Below, one piece after another: positions 8,972 to 16,828 of a stretch of 64,000 nt of DNA. Both the position numbers and the translations under genes were made by a program. The DNA lies in contig JAFZQI010000014.1 of the NCBI GenBank assembly GCA_017620475.1, positions 23,202-87,201 of the forward strand, in the 5' to 3' direction. The notes beneath the pieces were generated by a model. It saw only the letters and a list, made by a program, of their open reading frames with translations. It did no database searches and was not told the DNA's origin. Numbering within the stretch: the stretch's first letter is position 1; each line of letters opens with the position of its first letter. This DNA comes from Clostridiales bacterium. GTDB taxonomy: Bacteria > Bacillota > Clostridia > Saccharofermentanales > Saccharofermentanaceae.

Positions 8972-9439
8972 TCAAAGCTTCATCTGCATGAAGTTGCCAT
9001 TGGGGGCAAATCCGAAATCCCTATATAGAAGCACGCCCATATCCGAAGCCGTGATATGGATGACTCCGCATCCGTAGTTTCTTGCTTCTTCCACGACCCG
9101 CGACAGAAGCTCTTTCGCGATCCCCATCCTGCGGTAATCGGGATCCGTGAACATACTCGACAGAAGACCTATCCGGCCTTTGGGGCTGCTGAAATACGGC
9201 GGCTTCTCCACAAAGGACATGCCGCTGGTCCCCACGATCTTCTCCCCGTCCATGGCGAGCCAGGAGACAAACGTCCCGTCTGCCATATGTCTTTTATAGT
9301 AATCGATCAGTTCCGGCAGAAGATCAATGTCCTCAGTGGTCCTTCCCTCTGCCTCGGCTTCTTCCTTAAGATGGCGGATACGGATACCGGCCACCTCATC
9401 GATCTGGTCCATCGTCATTTTCTGATATGTGATCTGCAT
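8972..9439 (-). CDS. GNAT family N-acetyltransferase
   Basis: 155 residues. The acetyl-CoA site is TDPDYRRMGIAKELLSRVVEEA, and the domain closes with ITASDMGVLLYRDFGF, the typical MGxxLYxxxGF end of this branch. The start at 9439 has GAGGAG six bases upstream. The same frame is open for about 50 codons above it, back to the stop of the GH32 gene, but without a ribosome site or similarity, so I do not include that part. Substrate unknown. Confidence 0.83.
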   Translation of the reverse strand: MQITYQKMTMDQIDEVAGIRIRHLKEEAEAEGRTTEDIDLLPELIDYYKRHMADGTFVSWLAMDGEKIVGTSGMSFVEKPPYFSSPKGRIGLLSSMFTDPDYRRMGIAKELLSRVVEEARNYGCGVIHITASDMGVLLYRDFGFAPNGNFMQMKL

Positions 9440-9592
9440 GTCCTGCTCCTCGTTTCTCTCTATACTTTCGCTATTCTTTCTCTTTCCGTCAGGCCATCTC
9501 TGCTTCATCCTGCTGCTTCTTTTATTCACCCACACCCTGCGGTAAACGTCAATGTCCGCGTGGTATACTTTCAGGACAAAACGGTCTTTCCA

Positions 9593-10786
9593 TCATCTGT
9601 AAGATGTTGCCGCCCAAAGGCCGTCCTTACGGATCACTTCACGGACACATCCATCCAGAAGGATCTCTTCCTCTTTTTCTTTTCGAAGAATCATTCCGGG
9701 ATCCTTACCGTCTGTCCCGGCCGTTTCAGGCGACGGATAGAATTCATGGTGCAGCCTCCATCCGTTTTCCGTTTTGCAAAGCGTCAGCTTCCGCGGAAAA
9801 CTCAATATCCCCCGGAAACCCTCGTTCTCTGTCGGTGTCTTCCTCGCGCCTTCCGAGAAGTCCCCCAGCCACGCAATCAGGATCGTTTCTTTCACATTCG
9901 CAAAAACCGTGCCCGCATAGAAATCCGGCCCGTGATCCACGAGCAGCACTTCTTTTTGCTCATCGCCTGCCCGAAAAGCACTTCCGTCGAATTTTCCTAC
10001 GAAGTATTGCATCACGCGGTGGTGAGGTGCCACGGGAACGGTATTTTCCGATGGATCATCGCACTTTAGAAACTTCGGAAACTCCGATTCCGGCACATCC
10101 ATACTGAGCATCAGGACATAAGGCGGATCTTCCCTGTCCAAACACGCGCATCCGGCTTCGTTTTCCACCTCGGCCCGGAACATGCACGGACACTCGATCA
10201 TGCCCTGGAGCGCATAGGAAGGAAGCAAAAACTCTCCGGTCCTTTTCCAGTGGAGCAGGTCGAAGGAGTGGTAAAACTCCACCACATTCTCCCGGGTAAG
10301 GCACAAAGAATACCCGCCGAGGAACGGATTTTTAAACACCTGGGGATCTCTTGCCGGCGTGTGGTCTGCTCCCGGAATGATCGGATTTCCTTCATACTTA
10401 TGGAAGGTCATCCCATCCGTGCTCCAGGCAAGGCACTGCATCTCCCGCATCGTCTTCATGTTGTGAGAGGTATAAAAGAGCAGCAGCGCCGGTTCCTCCT
10501 TCGATCCAAAGCCGGATACATTCTCTTCATCCACGAATGCCGAGCCCGAATAGATCACGCCCTGCTCATCCGGGAAAAGCGCAATCGGAAGTTCCTCCCA
10601 GGAAAGAAGATCCACGGACTTTGCATGTCCCCAGTGCATCGTATTCCACACCAGAGAATCCGGATCGTGCTGGAAGAAAATATGGTATTCGCCCCGGAAG
10701 AATACCGGACCGTTGGGATCGTTCATCCAGCCCTTCTTCGGGGTGAAGTGGTACCTGGGGCGAAGTGTTGTTTTCTGTTCTTCCAT
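9593..10786 (-). CDS. GH32 beta-fructofuranosidase (sucrose/fructan hydrolase)
   Basis: 397 residues of glycoside hydrolase family 32. All three active-site signatures are present: WMNDPNG (nucleophile Asp), ARDPQVF (transition-state stabiliser Asp) and MIECPCMF (acid/base Glu). These cleave terminal fructose from sucrose, sucrose-6-phosphate or fructans. There is no signal peptide, so it acts inside the cell. It is shorter than the usual 450-500 residues: after the propeller strand ILSFPRKLTL only about 60 residues remain, so the C-terminal beta-sandwich is strongly reduced though the final strand (DGLWAATSYR) is recognisable. The ATG at 10786 has GGGAG five bases upstream. It follows the GH127 gene by 16 bp, probably in one operon. 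Confidence 0.9.
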   Translation of the reverse strand: MEEQKTTLRPRYHFTPKKGWMNDPNGPVFFRGEYHIFFQHDPDSLVWNTMHWGHAKSVDLLSWEELPIALFPDEQGVIYSGSAFVDEENVSGFGSKEEPALLLFYTSHNMKTMREMQCLAWSTDGMTFHKYEGNPIIPGADHTPARDPQVFKNPFLGGYSLCLTRENVVEFYHSFDLLHWKRTGEFLLPSYALQGMIECPCMFRAEVENEAGCACLDREDPPYVLMLSMDVPESEFPKFLKCDDPSENTVPVAPHHRVMQYFVGKFDGSAFRAGDEQKEVLLVDHGPDFYAGTVFANVKETILIAWLGDFSEGARKTPTENEGFRGILSFPRKLTLCKTENGWRLHHEFYPSPETAGTDGKDPGMILRKEKEEEILLDGCVREVIRKDGLWAATSYR

Positions 10787-10802
10787 GCTCTCTCCCATGT
10801 CT

Positions 10803-12731
10803 TTACTTCACATTAAGATACACCCGCATTTCCCCCTCGCCACGGTTAGCCCAGAGGCGGTAGGGTATCAGGCGGATCCTGAGTTCTTCCATATTTCTGC
10901 CTTGCCATGTGCGGTAAAGCAGACTGATATATTCATTTCCTTCCTTCGGAGAGCATCTCCATCCGAGAAGATCTAATGCGATGGTTTTTCTTCCGAAGTC
11001 ATCGCAGATCACCTCCCCGATGGGAGCCTCACTATCCAGCATCAGTTCTCCAAGGCCCTTACCGTTATCGGCTTCCTCCGCGCAATACACGATGGGGCCG
11101 CGGACAATGGCGGCTCTGCCCAGATCCTCGGTTACTCGGCGGTCCGCGGCAATAAGCTTCGGTTTCATGTCAAACTCCATTCCGATCAACGTTTCCTCGT
11201 CCGGAACCGTGACATAAAGATACCCGTCCTTTACCGTCCCGACGATTTCTTTTCCGTTCGATAAGCACGGTTCCCCACCGTTTTCTTCGCATCGGGAAAG
11301 GCTCTTTCCATCGATGGTGATCGTGTATTTCTCTTCACACCAGGAAGGGATCCGAAGTGCAAGTTTGATTCCTTCGGCCGCTTCTTTTCTTTCACCGGAA
11401 GAAATCGAGATCTTCACCTTTCCGTTTTCGGGAAGGCCGCTCTCGATACGGATACGGCGCCCGTTTTTACTCAGTTCCGCACCCATGTAAAGGTGCACAA
11501 ACAGGCTATCGTCATTCTCGGTAAAGGCATAGGATCCGATCGATGCAACCAGTCTTGCCAGATTCGGCGGACAGCACGCGCAGCCGAACCACTTCTGCCG
11601 AACGGGTTTGACATGCATCTTCCGCTCATCCTTATGACAGGCTTCCGGAAGGACCTCTAGAGGATTGACATAGAAGAAGCTCTTGCCGTCGAGTGCGATG
11701 CCGGAAAGGATCCCGTTATATAGCGCCAGCTCCATCACATCCGCGTATTCTCGTTTGGCCTCGATCTGAAGCATTCTCCGCGCGAAGAACACAAGTCCGA
11801 TGGATGCACAGGTTTCCGCATAGGCCGTGTCATTGGGAAGGTCAAACGGGAACGAAAAGGCTTCGCCCATATGTGTCGCACCAACGCCGCCGGTGATATA
11901 CATCTTTTCCCGGACAGTGCTTTTCCAAAGGGAACGGCAGGCATCCAGGAGCGCATCCTCCCCGGTCCTTCTGGCCAGATCCGCCATGCCGGAGTATAGG
12001 TACATCGCGCGGACTGCGTGTCCAACCGCTTCGTGCTGCTGCCGAACCGGAATATGTGCCTGATGGTAGTAGTCCACCTTATACTCTTCCCCCTTCGGCG
12101 TCGGGTGTTCGATATCAAAATACAGCGGCGCCTGACCACGCTGATCGATAAAGTATTCCGCCAGTTCCGCGTACTTTTCCCTGCCGGTCACTTCGCTTAA
12201 CCGAAGGAGCGCCATCTCCGCGATCTCATGTCCGGGATACCCGTGGATCTTTCCCTCCTGCGATCCGAATCGCTCCGCCACATAGTCGGCAAACCGCATT
12301 GCGGCACGAAGAAGTTTATCCTTTCCCGTACCCTCATAATAGGCGATCGCGCCCTCGATCAGATGCCCCAGGCAATAAAGCTCGTGATGGTCGCGCAGGT
12401 TGGTAAAGACCTGATCCATCCCGTTGATGATGTAGTACGTATCCAGATAACCGTTCTGTGCCTGCGCCCGGCAAACGATGTCAATGGCTTCGTCAGCGGT
12501 CTTCTCCAGTTCCGGATCGGGATGGGGCGCAAGCGAATACCCCACCGCTTCGATCCATTTGGCAAAATCACTGTCCTGAAATACGAAGCCGTAGAACTCG
12601 TCGTCTTTCGGTGCACGCGGGTCCTCCGGAAGTACATTGAATCCGCGGTATGAATACTTCGGCGGAACAAACGCCGTGCCCTGTTTTTGTGATTTTTCCT
12701 GGAGCGCTCCCGCCGCGCGGAAATTATGCAT
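10803..12731 (-). CDS. GH127/DUF1680 beta-L-arabinofuranosidase-like protein (body of a gene broken by an amber codon)
   Basis: 642 residues from the first ATG after the break. It matches the DUF1680/GH127 family: HHELYCLGHLIEGAIAYY, an (alpha/alpha)6 barrel core, GGVGATHMGEAF, and the cysteine cluster in KWFGCACCPPNLARL, which in the characterised enzyme HypBA1 binds zinc and supplies the nucleophile. The family releases L-arabinofuranose. The true start is upstream at 12878, but codon 33 of that frame is TAG; the ATG at 12731 has no ribosome site close by, so whether this reading frame is translated is doubtful. Read together it is either a recent pseudogene, a strain or assembly variant, or a readthrough case. 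No signal peptide is visible. Confidence 0.8.
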   Translation of the reverse strand: MHNFRAAGALQEKSQKQGTAFVPPKYSYRGFNVLPEDPRAPKDDEFYGFVFQDSDFAKWIEAVGYSLAPHPDPELEKTADEAIDIVCRAQAQNGYLDTYYIINGMDQVFTNLRDHHELYCLGHLIEGAIAYYEGTGKDKLLRAAMRFADYVAERFGSQEGKIHGYPGHEIAEMALLRLSEVTGREKYAELAEYFIDQRGQAPLYFDIEHPTPKGEEYKVDYYHQAHIPVRQQHEAVGHAVRAMYLYSGMADLARRTGEDALLDACRSLWKSTVREKMYITGGVGATHMGEAFSFPFDLPNDTAYAETCASIGLVFFARRMLQIEAKREYADVMELALYNGILSGIALDGKSFFYVNPLEVLPEACHKDERKMHVKPVRQKWFGCACCPPNLARLVASIGSYAFTENDDSLFVHLYMGAELSKNGRRIRIESGLPENGKVKISISSGERKEAAEGIKLALRIPSWCEEKYTITIDGKSLSRCEENGGEPCLSNGKEIVGTVKDGYLYVTVPDEETLIGMEFDMKPKLIAADRRVTEDLGRAAIVRGPIVYCAEEADNGKGLGELMLDSEAPIGEVICDDFGRKTIALDLLGWRCSPKEGNEYISLLYRTWQGRNMEELRIRLIPYRLWANRGEGEMRVYLNVK

Positions 12732-12878
12732 ACAGTAGCTCGGAGAGGCCTCCGGTACGCGGTCATTAAGGACTTCCCACTAATAGGGGATCACTTCCTT
12801 TCGGATCAGTTCCTGCTTTTTCGCCCAGAAATCATCCGTGATCTTTACTTTCCTGATATCGATCGGTCTGCTCGTCAT
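12732..12878 (-). pseudogene. N-terminal segment of the GH127 gene, containing an in-frame TAG
   Basis: Reading from the ATG at 12878, which has AGGTG seven bases upstream, gives MTSRPIDIRKVKITDDFW and on to KEVIPY, then a TAG at 12780-12782, then WEVLND and on without shift into the GH127 body at 12731. Family members read IPYQW at this place, so the codon appears to have changed from CAG to TAG, a single transition. The frame is open on both sides of it. The rest of this segment reads like normal coding sequence of the family. Confidence 0.85.
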
Positions 12879-12952
12879 TTTAAGCACCTCATACCACTTG
12901 AAATGTCTTCTATCATTGTACACGAAACCTATCCGAAAAATCTGCTTTCGAA

Positions 12953-12992
12953 TAAAAAAGCACGGGGCGTCCCGTGAAGAGATCGCCCCGTG
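12953..12992 (-). terminator. intrinsic terminator of the HEAT-repeat lipoprotein gene
   Basis: Perfect 9-bp stem (CACGGGGCG at 12961-12969 with CGCCCCGTG at 12984-12992), followed on the minus strand by CTTTTTTATT. It lies just after the stop of the lipoprotein gene and separates it from the glycosidase genes. The stem base plus T-run creates one copy of the AAAAGCAC motif. Confidence 0.92.
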
Positions 12993-13018
12993 CGATAACG
13001 TCGTATCTAAAAAGTAGA

Positions 13019-14317
13019 TTACGCGGCTTTAGCAGCCATATCGTTGTACTCCTTCTGTACCGATTCAGCATCCTTATCCTCGAGCGCATTCACTACATCT
13101 GCGAGGGCAGCAAACTGCTCCGGCGAGCACTGTGCATATACCGCATCAATGGCATAATTTCTGTGTACGTAGAGTACATCCGCATCCTTGATGATATCCA
13201 CCATAAGATCATAGAATTCACCCTTATCGAAGAATGAAGCCATCTCGCACCATGCGTCATAACTCTTCGAAGACTTGCTGGCAAGATCATGAAGGATACC
13301 AAGCTGTGTAGATGTGGTACGCGGCTTCATCGAGAAGTATTCCTTCAGAACATTCCATGCCGCTTCGCTGGTATGCTCGTTGAACGGGCTATCGTAGAAA
13401 AGAAGCATCAGGCCCTGTGTGCAGGCATACTTCAGTTCTTTGCTCTCCTCTTCGCTGAAAAGGAAATTCTTCAGAGGTTCAATGACTGTTTCATCGTGAA
13501 GCTTACCGCAGAGATGGCATGCTACCTTACGAACGGACTCGTCCTCGTCATTCATCATTTCCATGATTCTCTCGACGCAGCCGTCAACACCCTGAGAGTA
13601 AGAACTGCCGATAGCGGTAACCGTCTTATAACGGACCTGCTCGATATCACTGTGGGACTGCTCAAAGATGAAAGCCGCAACATCCGGATTGCTCATTTTG
13701 GTTGCAAGTGAAGAGATGCAGCTGCAGAGTACCATCGGCTCGGTCTCACCCTTGATATGGTCCAGTGCCAGCTCGATACTGCTGCTGTCTGCACCAAGTA
13801 CCGACTCGATCAGGGAATAGCCGTAGTATCTGACTTCCTTGTACTCACTTTCCATGAAGTAACCGGCCTTTTCATATCTTTCAGAAGGAAGTCCGTTACG
13901 AAGCTCACTAAGTGCTTTTCTCGTATTGCTTTCCGGATCCGGCCAAACACTTGTCTTATCCTGCTTGGTTTCTGCAAAACGCATCGTCTCAACAAGCCAG
14001 ATATACTGATCCATCGTCACATTCTCAGGATCGGTGATTCCGCCGAACTCGAGGAACTCTTCCAAAGACATGGAATCGTACATTTCCTTCGTCAGTTCCT
14101 TGGATTCTTCTGTTGTCTCTGCTGTGGTTTCTTCGGACTCGGTCGCTTCTGTCGTGGTCTCTTCCTTGGAGGTTTCCTCCGTGTCGGATCCTACGTCTTC
14201 CGTCTTTTCCGTCTTACCTGCCTTCTCCGTCTCGTCCTCGTCCTTCTTGGAACAAGCTGCCATGGAGAAGAGCATTGTGGCGGCCATCAGGACTGCCACC
14301 AGTTTTGTCTTTTTCAT
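13019..14317 (-). CDS. HEAT-repeat lipoprotein
   Basis: 432 residues. Lipobox in FSMAAC puts the lipidated cysteine near residue 22. A long Glu/Thr/Lys low-complexity linker runs to about residue 75. The rest is alpha-helical with repeated HEAT-like pairs, such as SGVDGCVERIMEMMNDEDESVRKVA and EPLKNFLFSEEESKELKYA, which usually form a protein-binding solenoid. It would stand on the outer membrane face, beyond the wall, as a binding scaffold; the partner is unknown. It is a single-gene unit with its own promoter and a strong terminator. Confidence 0.8.
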   Translation of the reverse strand: MKKTKLVAVLMAATMLFSMAACSKKDEDETEKAGKTEKTEDVGSDTEETSKEETTTEATESEETTAETTEESKELTKEMYDSMSLEEFLEFGGITDPENVTMDQYIWLVETMRFAETKQDKTSVWPDPESNTRKALSELRNGLPSERYEKAGYFMESEYKEVRYYGYSLIESVLGADSSSIELALDHIKGETEPMVLCSCISSLATKMSNPDVAAFIFEQSHSDIEQVRYKTVTAIGSSYSQGVDGCVERIMEMMNDEDESVRKVACHLCGKLHDETVIEPLKNFLFSEEESKELKYACTQGLMLLFYDSPFNEHTSEAAWNVLKEYFSMKPRTTSTQLGILHDLASKSSKSYDAWCEMASFFDKGEFYDLMVDIIKDADVLYVHRNYAIDAVYAQCSPEQFAALADVVNALEDKDAESVQKEYNDMAAKAA

Positions 14318-14393
14318 GTGTTTTCCTCCCTGTCAATTTATTCCGGGAAAGAAAAAGCAAAGCCTCATCCCCCCGGCTTCCAAAAACACGGAT

Positions 14394-14422
14394 ATTGTAC
14401 CACTCCACATGCGATTTATCAA
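14394..14422 (-). promoter_or_regulatory. sigma-A-type promoter for the HEAT-repeat lipoprotein gene
   Basis: On the minus strand TTGATA (14417-14422), a 17-bp spacer and TACAAT (14394-14399): five of six matches in each box. It lies about 75 bp above the lipoprotein start. Confidence 0.75.
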
Positions 14423-14489
14423 TGAAACTTTAGAACTTATCTTCTATCGAAAAGCACTAAACTTTTCTCGTATATGTCCGTTTTTTTCG

Positions 14490-16655
14490 TCAGTGTTTCT
14501 CGAGCAAGGCCATGATTCTCTCAAAATCATACTCATGTATGACTTCACGGTCATCCCTTTTTCCCGCCGTTACAGAAGGCGGCTCAACAATGACATCCGC
14601 TTCTTGCCGATCCTCTACGACCTTTTCGGCCAGCATCTCAAAGAGGACCCGAAGGTTGAGGCTATCCGTAATGTGGAACTTTTCGATCAGGAAACGAAGA
14701 GGTGTCTCTCCCGCAACGGCCGTATTCCCTTCACGTGCCATATTCAGCCAGACAAATCTGTTTGTCTCAAGGTCGATCCCGAAAAGGTAACAGAATCTCG
14801 CCGGCGCATTGACCGTAAAAGACGACTCCACCGTCTTCGGCTCGAAGATCTCCCCCGAATCCTCATTATCCCGGATCATGTATCCCGCCCGGCAGACACA
14901 CTCGGCAAAGGTCAAGTACGAGAATACATTATCGCAGAATATCAGATAGCGGACTTCCGGATGCTCTTTTCTAAACTGCGGTACATCGATATCGAAGAAT
15001 TCCGATCCCCCGTTATATCCGCTGGTCTGATCCCCCGAGTAGGTGATGCCTTCACTTTGTTCCCCGGACATCGTTCTCCAGGAAAACTCCACCTGTATGC
15101 CTTCCGGAGTCAATCCGATCACCGAAAGATCGATATCATCAACCTTCTCCCAGTACGTAAATCCACGGATCTTTTTTGCCTTCGGAATCGCACACCAGGA
15201 TCCGGAAGAAAGAACGCCGAATCCACCTTGGGATGCACTCTCATTAATCGGTACGGCATAGCGCTCCATATCGGGGTGAATATATACTTTTCCAAGCCGG
15301 CCGAAGAGGGTTTCCTTCAGGCACTGTCTGACTGCATCCAGAAGAAGTTCTCTCTGCCGGGGAAGAAGCTTCGATCTGCGTTTCTTCTCCTCTTCCTCCG
15401 TTTCCTCATGTACGCGGAGCTGATTGAATTTCGTAAACTGGAATGTCCTTCCGATCGTAAAAGTCCGCTCATATCCCGCATACATAAGAAGCATCTGCAT
15501 CAAAATGACGGGCTTGTGATCCTTCTCTTCTCTAAGGATCCGAATCAGCTTTGACAGTTCCTCCTCCGATTCACACCGGCTGGCCAGATAATTGAGGTGA
15601 CGGAGAAGTGCGCCGCTTCCCTTGCTCTGCTTCAGGAAATACGCCGCATCCGCCGGTCCGTCCTCGGCAAGGATCTTTTCAAACATCGAGTATACCGAGT
15701 AATTCTTCTTCCCGCGCATCGCATCCAGGAACCCCTGCGCCTTCGTCGTCTTCGCCTGATAGTGGATGTGGTGGAGAAGTCCCGCCCAGGTCTTTTTCTT
15801 CTCGTAGCAGGCCGCCATATCCACACGGTTGCTCTCGAATATCTCATCCATCACCTTCGTGATAAGTTTTCTCGTCTGATTCGGGAAGTTGACCTTACAG
15901 GTCGAAAAACGATCAGCAGATCCGATCTCATTTGCCCGAAGCCGGAAGTTCGCCTCTTCCATGATTTTGATCACATCCGACAGCATCAATGTCTTCGCGC
16001 ACGCCGTATCCCGGGTCTCAAGAAGAAGCCGGACCGCAGTCGTCTTCGATGCGATATTCGATGGAAGAGTCCCGTGATCCTGATACCAGAGGGCCGCCAC
16101 TTTCATATTCCGGTCATTCAGGGGACGCGTGGAAGAAAGCATATCCGCGATATACTTCTGAAGCGTCTTTTCCGCCTCATCCTGCGGAAGGATCACAAAA
16201 TCCTTGACCGTTCCTTCTTCTTTAAAGACCGAGCGTTCCAGTTCCTCTTTCTTTTCGAATACGGAATACTGAGGCGCGGAAAAATCGCCCAATCCATAGG
16301 TCACAAAATAGCTCAACACCTGATCATAAAGAAGGTCCTGAAACGACAGTTTTTTCACGCTTTTCGGGAAGCCCTGATAAAACGCCATGGGAACATTTTC
16401 GCCGATCATTTCGGCAGAAAAGGGTATCATCTCCGGCTGTGCCAATTCCCCTCCGGATGTGATCCGGATATTCAGAAGTCTGGCCAGGGATAGAAGCGTC
16501 TCCGCCGCGTATTGATTCGAATGACTGATCCTCTCGGGAATCAGGGAGGAATAAGAAGGATCATCCACCGGCTTTTGCCCCTCTCCCTCTTCATGGACGA
16601 GGATATGCTTGGAAAACAGATACTCCAGATATTCGTTTCGAAGCTTTGCGGCCAT
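14490..16655 (-). CDS. large protein with C-terminal TerD-type domain
   Basis: 721 residues from the ATG at 16655, chosen because AAGGTG lies seven bases upstream; an open frame runs 21 codons further. The last third carries a TerD-like domain: VDDIDLSVIGLTPEG, the acidic D-x-D-L-S strand that binds calcium in the tellurite/stress-resistance TerD family, then SGYNGGSEFFDID and YLIFCDNVFSYLTF. The first 450 residues are helical, with a segment PADAAYFLKQSKGSGALLRHLNYL that looks like a repeat solenoid, and belong to no family I can name with confidence. There is no signal peptide. It is a stand-alone gene with a promoter; no other ter gene is nearby. The TerD call is good, the N-terminal part is open. 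Confidence 0.72.
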   Translation of the reverse strand: MAAKLRNEYLEYLFSKHILVHEEGEGQKPVDDPSYSSLIPERISHSNQYAAETLLSLARLLNIRITSGGELAQPEMIPFSAEMIGENVPMAFYQGFPKSVKKLSFQDLLYDQVLSYFVTYGLGDFSAPQYSVFEKKEELERSVFKEEGTVKDFVILPQDEAEKTLQKYIADMLSSTRPLNDRNMKVAALWYQDHGTLPSNIASKTTAVRLLLETRDTACAKTLMLSDVIKIMEEANFRLRANEIGSADRFSTCKVNFPNQTRKLITKVMDEIFESNRVDMAACYEKKKTWAGLLHHIHYQAKTTKAQGFLDAMRGKKNYSVYSMFEKILAEDGPADAAYFLKQSKGSGALLRHLNYLASRCESEEELSKLIRILREEKDHKPVILMQMLLMYAGYERTFTIGRTFQFTKFNQLRVHEETEEEEKKRRSKLLPRQRELLLDAVRQCLKETLFGRLGKVYIHPDMERYAVPINESASQGGFGVLSSGSWCAIPKAKKIRGFTYWEKVDDIDLSVIGLTPEGIQVEFSWRTMSGEQSEGITYSGDQTSGYNGGSEFFDIDVPQFRKEHPEVRYLIFCDNVFSYLTFAECVCRAGYMIRDNEDSGEIFEPKTVESSFTVNAPARFCYLFGIDLETNRFVWLNMAREGNTAVAGETPLRFLIEKFHITDSLNLRVLFEMLAEKVVEDRQEADVIVEPPSVTAGKRDDREVIHEYDFERIMALLEKH

Positions 16656-16758
16656 GTGTGTCACCTTCTTCCAACCGTAAAAAGAAAAAAGCCGATGATA
16701 TTGCCGGATTGCTTTCAAAACGAAAAGAAGTAAACCCGACTAGCTATCGGCTATTTCC

Positions 16759-16787
16759 AATATATACTCATTTGCCCGGAATGACAA
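16759..16787 (-). promoter_or_regulatory. promoter for the TerD-domain gene
   Basis: TTGTCA (16782-16787), 17-bp spacer, TATATT (16759-16764) on the minus strand, about 100 bp above the chosen start. Confidence 0.7.
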
Positions 16788-16828
16788 TACGGGACATATG
16801 ACGGGTCCTTCCCGCCTTTTGAAAAGCA

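Noticed and set aside
9440..9595. Possible in-frame TGA readthrough joining GH32 to the GNAT gene
   Set aside because: The frame is open for 51 codons between them, but this has nearly a 9% chance at random. The GH32 ends with its usual last strand and the GNAT has its own good ribosome site, so they are separate genes.
10803..12878. Genome-wide recoding of TAG as glutamine
   Set aside because: TAG ends the GNAT gene at 1346, the secreted protein at 16829 and the AAA ATPase at 28168, each at a natural protein end. Only one internal TAG was seen.
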